Assembly: GCF_024166365.1 (NCBI RefSeq)
Contig: NC_064824.1
Coordinates: forward strand, 127,196,608-127,260,607
From: Elephas maximus indicus
Taxonomy: Eukaryota; Chordata; Mammalia; Proboscidea; Elephantidae
Length of the DNA: 64,000 bases
Direction: 5' to 3'
A model generated the notes under the pieces. The model saw only the letters and a list, made by a program, of their open reading frames with translations, was not told the origin of the DNA and ran no database searches. Positions 1 through 11,644 of this stretch are shown in pieces. Both the position numbers and the translations under genes were made by a program. How positions within the stretch are numbered: the stretch's first letter is position 1; every line of letters begins with the position of its first letter.

Positions 1-1474
1 CGCACATTAGTCTTCAAGGAAACATCTTTACTTTTTGAAATCTTTAAGACGTCTTTTCCAGCCAAATGCATCTCTTGATACCTTGACTGCTGTTCCCATG
101 GGTGATGATTGTGGATCCAAGTCAAATGAAATCCTTGACGACTTCAATCTTTTCTCCCTTTATCATGATGTTGCTTATTGGTTCAGTTGTGAGATTTTTG
201 TTTTTCTTTATATTGAGGTGCAATCCGTACTGAAGGCTGTGGTCTTTAATCTTCCTCAGTAAGTGCTTCAAGTCCTCTTCACTTTCAGCAAACAAGGTTG
301 TGTCACCTGTATAACCAGGTTGTTAATGAGTCTTCCTCCAATCCTGATGCAGCATTCTTCCTCATACAGTCCAGCCTCTCAGATTATATGCTCAGGATAA
401 AGATTGAACAGGCATGGTGAAAGGATACAACCCTGACAAACACCTTTACTGACTTTATACCACGCAGTACTCCCTTGTTCTGTTCGAACAACTGCCTCTT
501 GATGTATGTACAGATTTCTTATGGGCAAAACTAAGTGTTCTGGAATTCCCATCCTTTGCAATGCTATCCATAATTTATTATGATCTACACAGTCAAATGC
601 CTTTGCATTGTCAATAAAACACAGGTGAACATCTTTCCAGTATTCTCTGCTTTCAGCCAGGATCCACCTGACATCAACAACAATATCCCTGGCTCCACAT
701 CCTCTTCTGAATCCAACCTGAATTTCTGGCAGTTCCCTGTCGATATACAGCTGCAGCCATTTTTGAAAGATCTCCAGCAAAATTTTACTTTCATGTAATA
801 TTAATGATATTGTTTGATAATTTCTGCATTTGTTTGGATCATCTTTTTTGGGTATAGGCATAAATATGGATCTCTTCCAGTCGGTTGGCCAGGTAGCTGT
901 CTTCCAAATCTCCTGGCATAGACAAGTGAGCACTTCCAGTGCTACATCCAGTGTTGAAACAGCTCGGTTGATATTCTGTCAACTCCTGGAGCTTTGTTTT
1001 TCTCCAGTGCCTTCAGTGCAGCTTGGACTTCTTCCTTCAGTACCATGGGTTTCCGATCACATGCTACCTAATAAAATGGTTGAACATTGACCAATTTTTT
1101 TTTGGTATAATGACTGTGTGTATTCTTTCCATCTTTTTGATGCTTCCTGCATCATTTAATATTTTTCCCATGGAATCCTTCACTATTCCAACTCGAGGCT
1201 TGAATTTTTTGTTCAGTTTTAGAAATGCTGAGTGTGTTCTTCCTTTTTTGTTTTCTATCTCCAGCTCTTTGCACATGTCACTATAATACTTTACTTTGTC
1301 TTCTTGAGCCACCCTTTGAAACCTTCTGTTCACTTCATCATTTTTTTCTTTTGCTTTAACTACTCAACATTTAATAGTGAGTTTCAGAATCTCTTCTGAC
1401 ATCCATTTTTGTCTCTTCTTTCTTTCCTGTCTTTTCATTGACTTCTTGCTTTCTTTATGTATGATGTCCTTGAT
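1..1474 (-). mobile_element. RTE (BovB-like) LINE, antisense, cut by window edge
   Basis: The minus strand encodes pieces of an RTE-clade reverse transcriptase. The frame at 379-933 includes the palm motif DNAKAFD, where the family usually has DYAKAFD, and then GVCQGCILSP, which corresponds to the RT GxxQGxxLSP block. A second piece at 1064-1333 covers the region upstream of the RT domain. Frameshifts and stops separate the pieces, so the copy is dead. The same order of blocks recurs in the antisense copy at 17533-20044. The 3' end of the element lies left of position 1. Confidence 0.88.
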
Positions 1475-2429
1475 GAAAGAACTATAAGGTAAAAAAAAAA
1501 TGAAGAAAGAAAAGGGGGGAGAACATACGGAGAAAGAAAGAAAAGCTCAAGTAGGTATTCACTAGTTGTCTAAGTGTCATAAATTAGTTGTATAGAAAGA
1601 CACCCATGGTGTGGGTGTATTTTTAAAAATTCAAATAATACATACAAGTTTCTGTTCTGAGAATCAAAGTAAATGATGAAACATGTCAGCTATCGAATTA
1701 TTAATTGCTACAACTTCCTTGTCTTACTCATCTTTTATTCTGAGTACACTTGGAAACTCTTTAAAAAACAGAATAATGGATACACTGTAAGAAAGAATAC
1801 AACTATTTAGAAAACTTTTTCATTTCCAAAATTTTAGAAAGCTGTCCCATTAAGTAGGAGTACTCTGAGTTTGACCTATTTCATAGTAATAATTATAAGC
1901 AAATAGAAAAAAATGAAATTATATCTTGTGTGAACTGAAGAAAAAGACAAGGTGAATTTCAATACTATGAATAACTCTCAGAAGCAGGAAATTTAAAAGA
2001 AAGCTTGAATATGAAGATGATAACTTTTCTAACTCAATCCACTGGGTCATGGAATAAGAGAGATTTTGAAATGGAAAACTTGTGAACTTTGATGTATCTA
2101 GAAAAAATCACTTTTTTGGGAAATTAGGGAAAGTTTTCTTTTTTTTTTTTTGTGAGGAATGCCAGAGATTAAGGAACATATCCAGAGACCGGGGTACCTA
2201 ACCAAGGCAGCCTCACCCCACAGGCCACTCTGTTCTAACCCTGCCAGGTTAACTGCCAAAAAGAGCAAGCAAGGACAGATATCTCGTAGAACAAGGGGAT
2301 AAATTGGTTCATGAATTGCATTGCATTTTTTATATCTTTTTATTTTGAACTAATTATGGACTCACAGCAAATTACAAAAAGTATACTGAGAAGTCTCATG
2401 TTCCTTTCATCCACTTTTATCCAATATTG
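1475..2429. other. No gene seen; AT-rich non-coding
   Basis: AT-rich sequence with short homopolymers (poly-A near 1492, poly-T near 2142) and no exon-like or RNA-gene signal. The right part (about 2320-2540) reads like an old L1 3' UTR. Confidence 0.5.
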
Positions 2430-2440
2430 GCATCTTACAT

Positions 2441-2483
2441 AGGATCATTATGAGTCAGAATCCCCTCGAAGGCAATGGGTTTA
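2441..2483 (+). mobile_element. 5'-truncated AfroSINE tail
   Basis: Only the RTE-like tail (ATTATGAGTCAGAATC...GGCAATGGGTTT) is present. It is flanked by an 8-bp direct repeat GCATCTTA (2430-2437 and 2484-2491), so it is a severely 5'-truncated insertion rather than a chance match. Confidence 0.75.
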
Positions 2484-2491
2484 GCATCTTA

Positions 2492-3093
2492 TACAACTAT
2501 AGTCCATTATAAAAACCAATTGATATTGGCACAATACAGTTAGCTAGGCTACAGATCTTACCTGGATCTCCCCAGATTTGCATGCACTTTTTTGGTGCAG
2601 CGGGGGTTGATAATTAAGAGTTGAGAATATTGCACACAAGTTTCCAAAGTCAAAATGGAAGTGTCTCTCATATTTTTCCTCCTTCCCGCACCATCTCCCT
2701 AACTCCTTGTAACACTCTGTTTCTGTCTTCCTCCCTTGCTTCCATCCTCCCACACTGAGTACAAATTTAGTGCCAGCACTGTGCTATGTGGCTAGAAAGA
2801 TTGGTAAAGACAGAAAGCTGTGGCCATGCCCTCCTTCGCTTTTATCCCTCCCTTACTCTCAATGAAATTCTTAATGGTTTCTGCTCTGTCTTCCAGCCTT
2901 CTGTCTACCCCTCAATCCAGTAGTTTGTATACCAAATTTTAGGTTAATCTTCCTAAAACACACCTCTTATCTCGCTGCCTCTCTTGCTAAACAACACTTA
3001 GGAAACTCTTTTTCATCAACAGAATGAACCTCTACAAAAAGTGTTCAGCCTGCTATCATAGCAAGTCCCATTCTTCTGAAGTTCATGACTTAC
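2492..3093. other. No gene seen
   Basis: Non-coding. Open frames here are short, have no recognisable domain, and are not bounded by splice sites. Confidence 0.45.
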
Positions 3094-3104
3094 GTTCTAG
3101 CCAA

Positions 3105-3279
3105 CCAAAAAAAAAAAAACTACACCCACTGCCATGGAGTCCATTCCAACTCATAGTAACCCTACAGGACAGAGTAGAACTGCCCCATAGAGTTTCCAAG
3201 GAGAGCCTGGCGGATTTGAACTGCCGACCTCTTGGTTAGCAGCTGTAGCATTTAACCACTACGCCACCAGAGTTTCCAT
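3105..3279 (-). mobile_element. AfroSINE, antisense, with perfect TSD
   Basis: Near full-length copy read on the minus strand: tRNA-like head at 3279, RTE-like tail and A-rich end at 3105. The 11-bp target-site duplication GTTCTAGCCAA is exact at 3094-3104 and 3280-3290. Confidence 0.92.
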
Positions 3280-3290
3280 GTTCTAGCCAA

Positions 3291-3829
3291 ATTCTACAAT
3301 TTGCTGTTCTTGTATTTGCATGAACATTTCCACTCATGTTACCCTAGTTTTCTGGAATGCCCCCCTTCCTTGATCCCCTCAAAATACATTAAGTGCATTT
3401 CAAAAGCCACCCCCCATGAAATCTCTCCTGATTACTTCAAGTTGATGCAAACTTTTTTTTTTTAACCACTGCTCTCCACTCCCAGCATTTTATGTGTGAT
3501 CTTGTTGTACATGTACTTTTTTGCCACCTCTTTTGGTGCTCTATTGGGACATTCCCACTGCTAGTTCATACGCTTCTTTAGAACAGAGACTTTGCCTGGC
3601 TTCCATTCAGTGTTTCTTTTTTATCCAGAGGAGGAACATTGGTTTGGGTCAAGATTGATCTGCATGTCCCTCCACCACAGTTTCTTTTTCTTGTTATCTA
3701 TGTGACTTGTAGCAGGATATCACATGAAGTGGATATTTCTAGCTCCAAAACTCTTGGACCTAATACATCTACATCATGGGGTATTCAAGTAATTTCCTTG
3801 TACTACCTGAAAAAAGTATCACAGAGTGG
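3291..3829. other. No gene seen
   Basis: Non-coding sequence; the 66-codon frame near 3639 resembles no known domain. Confidence 0.4.
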
Positions 3830-4245
3830 GTGCCTATAAACCACATAAACTTAGTATCTCACTGTTCTGTAGGCTAGAAGCCCTAATTCAAGGTGTCAGC
3901 TGAGCCATGTACTCTCTGAAGGTTCTAGGGGAGATCCTTTCTAGTCTCTCTCAGCTTCTGGTAACCTTAGGCATTCCTTGGATTGCAGCCTCATCATAAA
4001 GCCATCATTACATTTCTCTTTCCCCTTCATTATTACATGTCTGTCTGTCTGTGGCTATTCCTCTCTTTTATAAGACACCACCCATCTTGGATTAGGACTC
4101 ATCTACTTAGGCAGGACATCATGTTAACTTATCTGATAACATCTTATAAGACCCTACTTCCAAATGAGCTCACATTCACAGAAATCACAGGTTAGGACTG
4201 CAACCTGACATTTGGAGGGACAAAATTCAACCCATAATAGGCATT
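3830..4245. repeat. Old interspersed repeat, family not assigned
   Basis: The stretch from ACTTAGTATCTCACTGTTCTG to CAAAATTCAACCCATAATAGG resembles a common mammalian ancient repeat class (LTR- or DNA-type). A similar segment is present at 29575-29910. I cannot name the family safely. Confidence 0.5.
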
Positions 4246-4559
4246 CAATAATAGTATATGTGGAATATCTAGCAAAGAAAATATTTGTAAAATTATACCT
4301 TAAAGTCTTGGTAGAAAATCATCTTTCTATGAAGGGAAAAATAGAAATTGTAACTATGGCTGACTTTTAATGAATTAGAGGTTTTTTTTTTTTTTTTTTT
4401 TGGTTTAGTGATTAAGAAACCTAAGACCATTTGGGTTCAGAATCCACTGAAAGCTGAAGTCATTAGTGGAAAGGAGCTGCCCCTAACTCTTGGCAAACAT
4501 CATGTTGAGAATAACAAGTTCAAGATGGGGAGCACAAACTTCCAATGGCTTATCTCCCC

Positions 4560-5260
4560 AAAAACAATGGCTAAGGGCCTAAAATAACAGAACCATCCAC
4601 ATCTACTTTCTTGTATCCATCCTCCTCCACATCTGGATATTTTAGTTACACAGAAGGGACGAGGGTCACACTTTCTTCCCTATTTGGACTTAGTTTGTGC
4701 AGAAAGTTCTTGATTATTTCTAAAGGGTCATTCAAGGGAAGGTTTGGCTTGTGATTTGTACATCTCTTTTCTAATTTGGATTTCATGCATGAGTTTTTTT
4801 TATTACTTAATAATTAAAACTTATTTAATAATTGACTTTATATACATTCTTTTAATCTTTATAAGGGAATGCTATGTCCACTTTTCACCAGAATTAAAAT
4901 AATACGTCAGGTACAGATAATTCTCTGTGATTTCATGTGTAAATGTTAATTTCCTGCTCACATTTCTTCTCAACTCAATGGAGAATTTTCTGACTTTGTA
5001 ACTGGTGTGCTCGGTCTCCAGTTTGGGTGTCAGGAACTCTCAGCAAAGATAATAAACATTCCAGGACTTAGAAGCCAAATATTATGTGTCTAGCCTCTTT
5101 TTTTAGCCTCTAATGGTCAGGAAAACAGCTTAGAGGTTACTTTTGAGGCTGATAGTTGTTTTGTCAGGCTGTGATCATGCAATTTGATGGTTTGCAAATG
5201 TAAGGGACATACCAAAATAAGTTTGCCTAGAAATGAGCCTCCCAGGGCCATGACTTATTC
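4560..5260. other. No gene seen
   Basis: AT-rich, non-coding. A stretch near 4405-4460 beginning GGTTTAGTGATTAAG looks weakly like the tRNA-like head of a MIR or other SINE, but is too diverged to call. Confidence 0.4.
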
Positions 5261-5309
5261 CATATTGTTAATGATTAATAACAATAATAATGACATAATG
5301 ATATTAATA

Positions 5310-5460
5310 ACAACTTCCACAGGCCAAGGGCTTATTCTGCCCCAGACCTTATACTAAGTGATTTATATTTTTTCTGCTAGAAATTCTTGCAGTATCTCTG
5401 TGTTAGTCCTATATTTCAAATGAGGAGCCCACTCTTGAAATCACTTGCCCAGAGATAGAA
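5310..5460 (-). repeat. MIR-like SINE, diverged
   Basis: Contains the usual MIR order read antisense (decreasing-tail, CTTGCCC-type core: AATCACTTGCCCAGAGATAG). Diverged, so ends are approximate. Confidence 0.5.
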
Positions 5461-5799
5461 GTCTATTAAGGGGCAGTATCAGAATTTCAGTGTGGGTTTC
5501 TCTAAATAAAACCTATATATTGACTACTGTAATAATATATACATTACATTTTCTAACTTCTTTTTAAAAAAGATTACAAATTAAGTTAACAAATTTATAT
5601 TTGTGGCTTTTCTTTCTTCTTTTTTTTTTTTCCTTCCTCCCTACCTACTTTTTCCCTTTCTTATTACTTTATTTTTTTTTTCTAAATTAATTGTTCACTC
5701 TACCATGGAAAATGTCAGAATTAATGATCACACCTATGATGCAGCTCTCTATAGGACAGGTGCATGGACTTTATCTCTTTTTCTCTAATATTCTCTTGT

Positions 5800-5905
5800 A
5801 GGTGGGCATTGTTGTATCCACATTTAAAGACATGGACCCTGATCCTCAGAGAGGCCAAGTGACTAGCCTATAGTCACACAGCCAAAATGAGGCCGAGCCA
5901 AGATG
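5800..5905 (-). repeat. MIR fragment
   Basis: The core GAGAGGCCAAGTGACTAGCC followed by a GTCACACAGCC-type end is the antisense MIR core. Confidence 0.65.
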
Positions 5906-5919
5906 CAGGACTGTTCTGC

Positions 5920-6860
5920 AGGTGATGGCAGGATAGTGTCTTCCTCAAAGAACCTTTAAAGGAAGCTCACATGCTCATTAAAACTGAAAATTTAATCTTC
6001 ACAAGGCAGGTTCTTTCCCTCAGTACCTGTTGGCTTGGTGATTTTAATGAATAACACAGAATGATTTCTTGGGGTGTGCTTTGGACTTAGGAAGTGACTG
6101 GAAAGGGCTTGGTCAAGGATAGATTTTACTCTTAAAGTTTTTTTTTTTTCTTTTTACATTTACAAGATTATTGTTGTTTATAAGAGACTTTATTCTACCT
6201 TTTGTTTCATGACTGAAATATCAGAATATACTTAGGAATATGTGGATTGGCAACTACACACTTAAAAACTTTACAGCATAGAATTTTCTTATGCAAAAAT
6301 CTAGCTTTTTTTTCTGATAATACACTAAACTTAGATTTCGAAAAATTTTATATGCTATAGGGGAAGGTGAGTGGAATGAAATTCCTTTTGTTTTCTTTCT
6401 GCTGAACTAACATACAACTCTAGTAAGAAAACTGATATTTATTTTTGCCCCTTGAAGAACCTAGTAGAAAAGAGGGATATGTATTAATCCCCTGCTATCG
6501 GCTGTGCACACAGATGATGCTCAGACAATTATGGATTTTTCAAGGCTTTTTCCCTCACTCAAGCAAACACTGCAAATCTGTTCCTTCTGTTAACAGGGCT
6601 TTAGCTATGCCAGATCAAACCAAATCCCCTGAAATGCCACTACGTACACCAGGTGGTGAGGGTAGTTTTTTGTTTCAATATCAGCATCCAAGAGGGTTCA
6701 GATCTACTAGAATTTCTAAAATTCTAAACAATGCAGATTCCTTGGCCTCACTGCCAAACCTCTAGAGTGGGAATCAAGCATGAGGTCCTTAGGTGATTCT
6801 TATGCAATTTAAGTAGAATTTAAGACTCTGTCTTCTATACTAACTGCTCATGTCCATCCT
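5920..6860. other. No gene seen
   Basis: A 106-codon open frame at 6445-6765 has no recognisable domain and no splice context that supports it. Confidence 0.45.
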
Positions 6861-6861
6861 T

Positions 6862-7036
6862 AAAAAAACAGACAGAAAGTCAAACTCATTGACGTTGAAT
6901 CAGTTCCAACTCATAATGACCCTATAGGAGGAAGTAGAATGACCAAAAGGGTTTCCAAAGAACGGCTGGTGGATTTGAAATGCAGACATTTCATTTGGCA
7001 GCAGAGCTCTTAACCACTGCACCACCAGGGCTCTCC
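6862..7036 (-). mobile_element. AfroSINE, antisense
   Basis: Tail-to-head order GTTGAATCAGTTCCAACTC... then CCACTGCACCACCAGGG matches the other AfroSINE copies read antisense. More diverged than the copy at 3105. Confidence 0.8.
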
Positions 7037-7202
7037 TTACCCCTCCCCATAATTCCACAGTAGGAAAGTCCTATTAAAGTTGAGAAAAATGATTTAATAA
7101 AGGGTAAATATGTTTGCTTTCTCACACTCATTTTCACTAGCAACCCTCTCTGTGTTGGTACCCAGCTTCAGATTTCCTGTGCAAACATAGGGTTTACTCA
7201 AC

Positions 7203-7401
7203 TAGTTGCTGTCATGTCGGTCCAACTCATAGTGTCTCCGTGTATGTCACAGTAGGACTGTACACGCAGGGTTTCCGTTAAATGATTGTTTGGAAGTACA
7301 CTGCTAAACCCTTCTTCTGAGACACCTCTGGGTGGACTTGAATCTCTAGCCTTTTAATTAGCAATTGAGCTCATTAAACATTTGCACTACCCAGGAACTC
7401 C
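7203..7401 (-). mobile_element. AfroSINE long form, antisense
   Basis: RTE-like tail (TCGGTCCAACTCATAGTG) at the left, tRNA-like head at the right, about 200 bp. It carries the extra central block (CTTCTTCTGAGACACCTCTG) absent from the shorter 170-bp copies. Confidence 0.75.
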
Positions 7402-7869
7402 AAGTATGGCATGGGATTCCTAAATCCACAGACAATTCACTAAGTGTAATTCAGGAAGTATAATTCTGCCAACAGATTTGACCTTCATCCACGTTAAAAC
7501 TTTTGTGGTTCTTAATAGGTAGCATATTTGAACTAAAAAATGTTATTGTTCCTTTAAAACTTTTCTACACGGGCCTTTAACTCTCTGAAAATGATAATCA
7601 ACAAAAATGTAAGAGTTGTATATCTGACCACATTCTGTGGTTATAGATATTTCCAGTTTTGTTTTATTTTTTTAGTTTTCTTGCCAAAAAAAAAAAAAAA
7701 TGGTGTTTATTGAACATGATAATCATAACAAATATTAATTACATGTATATGTAGGTGGTAGAAATGGCAAATGTTCTAATTTCATACTCTTACCACAATT
7801 AAAAAAAGAAATATGGAAAAAGAAATATAATAATTATAATGAAAGTAATGCTGCTTCTTATTGAAAGAC

Positions 7870-8020
7870 CTTTGTCCCAGACATTATCCTAAGAACTGCT
7901 TTCATTTAATCCTCCCAGCAACCTTATCAGTTACTCTGAGTAGCTTTTTCTTATTGTCTACATGGAACACATGAGCATACTAAGGCTCAGACAGTTAAGT
8001 AGCTAATTCAGTGTCACGCA
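7870..8020 (-). repeat. MIR fragment
   Basis: TTTAATCCTCCCAGCAACC ... CTAAGGCTCAGACAGTTAAG is the typical antisense MIR core. Confidence 0.65.
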
Positions 8021-8104
8021 TCCAAGCTTACCGGTCATCCTTATAGACATTGCACATCCTTGCCACCATGTCTTGAGACATGTTGTTCCCCTTGCCCAAA
8101 ATGC

Positions 8105-8425
8105 ACTCTAGTTTTTTAATTTTTATTGTTGTAAAAATATAAAAACCTTACATTTGCCTCTCAACATTTTTCACATGTACAATTCAATAAAAAAAACAAT
8201 AACATTAACCATGTTGTGCAACCATCACCAATATCCATTGCCCAAATTTCCATCCCCATAAACAAGAACTCCATGTTACCTAAAAAATGATTCTCCCCTT
8301 TTCCTTTCCCTTCTTGCCTATAAACACTATTAAACACTAATCTCTATACCTTTGTCTATTCTAGATACTTCATATTAATAAAATCATACAAGTGCACTCT
8401 ACTTCTATTTATTTGAACGTTACAC
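8105..8425. repeat. Old L1 3'-end type repeat
   Basis: The segment with GTTGTGCAACCATCACCAAT and TATTCTAGATACTTCATATT resembles the 3' UTR of ancient mammalian L1 families. No coding part remains. Confidence 0.55.
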
Positions 8426-8962
8426 CATCTTCCTCACACATCAATTCCTACCTCCTCAAGAAACTTTTCTCATGATTCTAGTCCTCACAAAACTCTCTCA
8501 GAATTCCCAGAGTTGCTCATTACTGTTTTCATATTGTATGTACCTTGTCTTCTTAGACTAGATTCTTGACACTCACCTTTTACACCTCCCACAGGTTCTA
8601 GCACTCATCTGGCAAGATACTGCATGCTAATCAAAGCTTGCTTATTTGTTAACAATTACAACCAAATACAGATCTGAATACCAAAAGTCTTTGTTAAAGC
8701 AAGTGCTTTTATGAGCTATGTGTCTTGCACACGGGGGGTTGATTAGCTTCTAGTATACTCTGCAACCCATACAAGTGAGCTGATAGTTTTCAGTTTCAGA
8801 GTTGATCTTCAAGCAAAGTCACCAAAGACTATTTGTAACTTATTTGAATTGAAAGCAATCACTTAAAGCATTGAAAATAACTTTGAAGCTCAATTCCATT
8901 TGGACCGGAAAGCCTTCCCATTTATATCTCTTTAACGATAATTGGAATCTTGATTTTTGCAG

Positions 8963-9176
8963 GGAGAACAGGTTTCATTCAGCATGGATGAAATTTGTGA
9001 CATGATGGCTAACACCTCACTGGGTTCACCATACTATAGATACATTAGAATTATAAATTTAATATTCAAGCTTGAATATTCTAATTGTTTTCCTGCACAT
9101 TACAGAAGGAAACTGGAAGTTCATTTGTACTCTTCCTTCGACCACCACAATCCTACAACAAGTAAAGCATTATCTG
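8963..9176 (+). pseudogene. S28 peptidase copy A, internal exon (C-terminal half)
   Basis: The exon follows a good acceptor (GATTTTTGCAG at 8952-8962) and reads GEQVSFSMDEICDMMANTSL at its start. The sequence around ICDMM...LGSPYYRY matches the region of family S28 serine carboxypeptidases (PRSS16-like) between the nucleophile domain and the TCTEFGF-type segment. The frame continues through CFPAHYRRKLEVHLYSS, which looks homologous to the following family segment, to a plausible donor (TCTG/GTAAAA) at 9176. The start is clear; the end is a best guess. The family's Gln-Thr-Cys-Thr-Glu-Phe exon, expected before 11039, was not found. A frame at about 9250-9275 (SRSWTYTE then stop) could be a decayed remnant. 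The preceding exons would lie upstream of the window. Confidence 0.7.
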
Positions 9177-9457
9177 GTAAAAATGAGAAGTGACAAAATA
9201 ACCAGAGCTAAGGGGTATCCTCAAGGATGGGAACAGAGAGTGAATGAGTCAAGGAGCTGGACATACACAGAATAAACTACTTTAGTAAAAGATTCAGAAA
9301 TACCAAATGCTTAGGATTCTAACAAGAACACAGAAAGGTGGCCTTAGTACTTTTCAACACTAGTCTAGCATCATCAGTGCCAACGAAATACTTCACTCCA
9401 CTTCAGATTCTGTAGAGAATAGTTCTCTAAATGTGGTTGCACTCTGAAATGACCTAA

Positions 9458-9652
9458 TCTGTTGCCGTCCAATTTCAATTCATGGCAACCCCATGTGTTA
9501 CAGAACAGAAACGTACCATATGATTTCTCGGCAGTAATCTTTATAGGACAAAATCACCAGTCCTTTCTTGAGTGGCACTGCTGGGTAAGTTCAAATTGCC
9601 AACCTTTAAGTTAGTAGTTGAATAAAAATCATTTACACTGCCCAGGGACGCT
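9458..9652 (-). mobile_element. AfroSINE long form, antisense (intron of copy A)
   Basis: Diverged copy: tail GTTGCCGTCCAATTTCAATTC at left, tRNA-like AGTTCAAATTGCCAACC box near the right end. It lies in the intron where an S28 exon is expected but missing. Confidence 0.7.
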
Positions 9653-11038
9653 CTCTCTACCATTAGCCTGTTTGGCATCCAATATAACTACAACTTCAAG
9701 CTATTTGTAATATGAATAGTTCTGAATATGCTTAACAAAATTGATCAAAGAAGTGTGGATCCTTGACATAGTTGATAGACTTTAAATGAACTGAACATCT
9801 CAGTTATTACCCACAAATTGATGAATTGATCTATATCATCCCACCAATATTGGTGACCTTACTTGCTGGCATTAGAAGGTCATTTTATCTAATACTCTTT
9901 AACCAAGAATGTACTTAGTGTGTTTATTGAAAAATCCAATTAAAGATCATGGGTAACAGCAAAGTTGCAACTAAAGAAAGCAAGTTCTCTATCTCTTTTG
10001 AATTTTGGTTAATGAAGGTTTGAGAGTTGTATGAAGCAAGATAGATAACCCTTAGTAAACTTTATTCTCATTGTTTTACGATCCTTTGTTCATATTTACT
10101 GGGTTTGTAAAGCAAGATATGATTCCTGACATGGGGCCTATATTTTCTCCTATCAAAGCCCAAAAGCTCAAATTCCCTAATGAGGAAAGGAGCTAGGACT
10201 TAGTCTATGCCATGTGTATTAAGTTGAACCACAATTTTTAAGAGTGATGTCTATGGTGAAGGTACCTGTATTGAGGCAAACACCTACTGTAGCCTCGCTT
10301 CTTTTGGTGTCTATTCCACCAGTGTGGAGAGAAGGCCATCTACATTTTCAGCCCTTTGATGCTTTGCATATCACTTTTGTTCCTAGGACACAGGACGAGA
10401 AATCTTACTTTTGATTGCTTCCCTTCTTTAGTCTCTCTGATGTTCTAAACCCTCAGGCTCAAACAACTAGAACTGGGTGGGTTCAAGTAGCTCTGGGGCC
10501 TAACTCTCTGCATTGGAGGTAGTCTCACACTTTCACTGCCTCTCTGCTCTCTTCTTCTTTATCAGGCTGGCAAGCTATGCCTTCAGTTTTCTTCCGTCCA
10601 CGGTGGTTACTAGTCCAAGTTCAAGCATGCACTTGGGAAGGCAAAGTACAGGGTTTCCTGCTTTTTTGTTTTGAAGCCCTGGGTAGAGTCCAGAAAACAG
10701 CAGCCTGTGGTTTCTATACCCTCCTCGCTAAGGTGATACATTGCGTTGACCATGGGTCCGATAGACAGGTACTCTGTTGGCCACATTCCTCTGTGTTTAC
10801 TAAATTGTGGACCTCATAGGAGGAAAGGCTGGACTCACAGATAGAGCTAGATAGATAAACAGATAAATTTCCTTCTTGAACTGAGGAAGTCCTTCTTTAG
10901 CTATTTGAAGTAACTCAGATTCTCTGAAGAAAACAAAACGACTAAATAAATAACACCACACTCTTTCCATAAATGTCTTTCCTACATTCCTCAACCCTGA
11001 TCTCTAGCACCTAAAATTTTGTCTCATTTTCTTTGCAG
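9653..11038. other. Intron of S28 copy A; no other gene seen
   Basis: Ends in a strong pyrimidine-rich acceptor (TCATTTTCTTTGCAG) at 11038. The open frames at 10577-10819 and 10800-10994 have no recognisable domain. Confidence 0.55.
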
Positions 11039-11247
11039 TTATTTTGCTCAACAATGTTCTGATTTCTTTGGCCCTACGTTCAATAATGATTCACCGAACA
11101 CGGGTGTTATGTCCACCAATGCGAACTACGGTGGCTTCAACATGACGGGAAGCAAAATCATCTTTCTCAATGGTTCCCTAGATCCTTGGCACCCTCTCAG
11201 AATCACAAAGGATATCAGAAAAGATTTACCTACTGTCTTCATTAAAG
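11039..11247 (+). pseudogene. S28 peptidase copy A, exon with catalytic Asp
   Basis: This is the clearest exon in the window. It lies between a strong acceptor (TTTTCTTTGCAG) and a GT donor (AAAG/GTAACA) and is fully open. It encodes YFAQQCSDFFGPTF, then TNANYGGFNMTGSKIIFLNG, then SLDPWHPL. In family S28 the NGxxDPWH block carries the charge-relay aspartate, here the GAT at 11181-11183, and YGG plus the lysine-rich strand before it are typical. The exon starts with one base that completes a codon from the previous exon and ends with one base that pairs with GT of the exon at 15412 to make Gly, so phases agree. An N-glycosylation site NMT is present. Nothing in this exon itself is broken. Confidence 0.9.
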
Positions 11248-11316
11248 GTAACACATTGTGAATAGTCAAAGATGTATAAATAGGATGAAATATGTCAGCA
11301 TGTCCTGATAAATGAA

Positions 11317-11644
11317 GGAGGCTAAAGTGGTTCAGTGGTTGATTTCTTGCCTTCGTTGTGGAAAAACAGGTTTGGATTCCCTGACAATACACATTATGTA
11401 CAGCCACTACCAGTCTGTCATTAGAAGCTTCTGTGTATTATGATGTACAGCTTTCCATGGAGCTTCCAGATTAAAATAATCTCTTTATAGAAATCAGCCC
11501 ATGAATGCCCTAGGAATCACAATGGTTTGATCTGCAACCAATCACAGGAATGGTACAGGACCAGGAAGCATTTAGTTCTGTTGTGTATGGGGTCTCCATG
11601 AGTTTGGGGCAGGCTTGACTACAGCTATTAATAACATTAATAAA
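11317..11644 (+). mobile_element. Long tRNA/RTE composite SINE
   Basis: The head GTGGTTCAGTGGTTGATTTC with GGTTTGGATTCC resembles tRNA A and B boxes. A middle part follows, and the end GTATGGGGTCTCCATGAGTT is the RTE-type 3' tail. At about 330 bp it is longer than the standard AfroSINE, and it has the same plan as the antisense copy at 60163. Confidence 0.65.

Noticed and set aside
3105..3279. tRNA gene candidates from A/B-box-like sequences at AfroSINE heads here and elsewhere
   Set aside because: They are tRNA-derived SINE heads with RTE-like tails and target duplications, without an intact tRNA fold.
6445..6765. 106-codon open frame
   Set aside because: No homology recognised, no splice or promoter context, composition like its non-coding surroundings.
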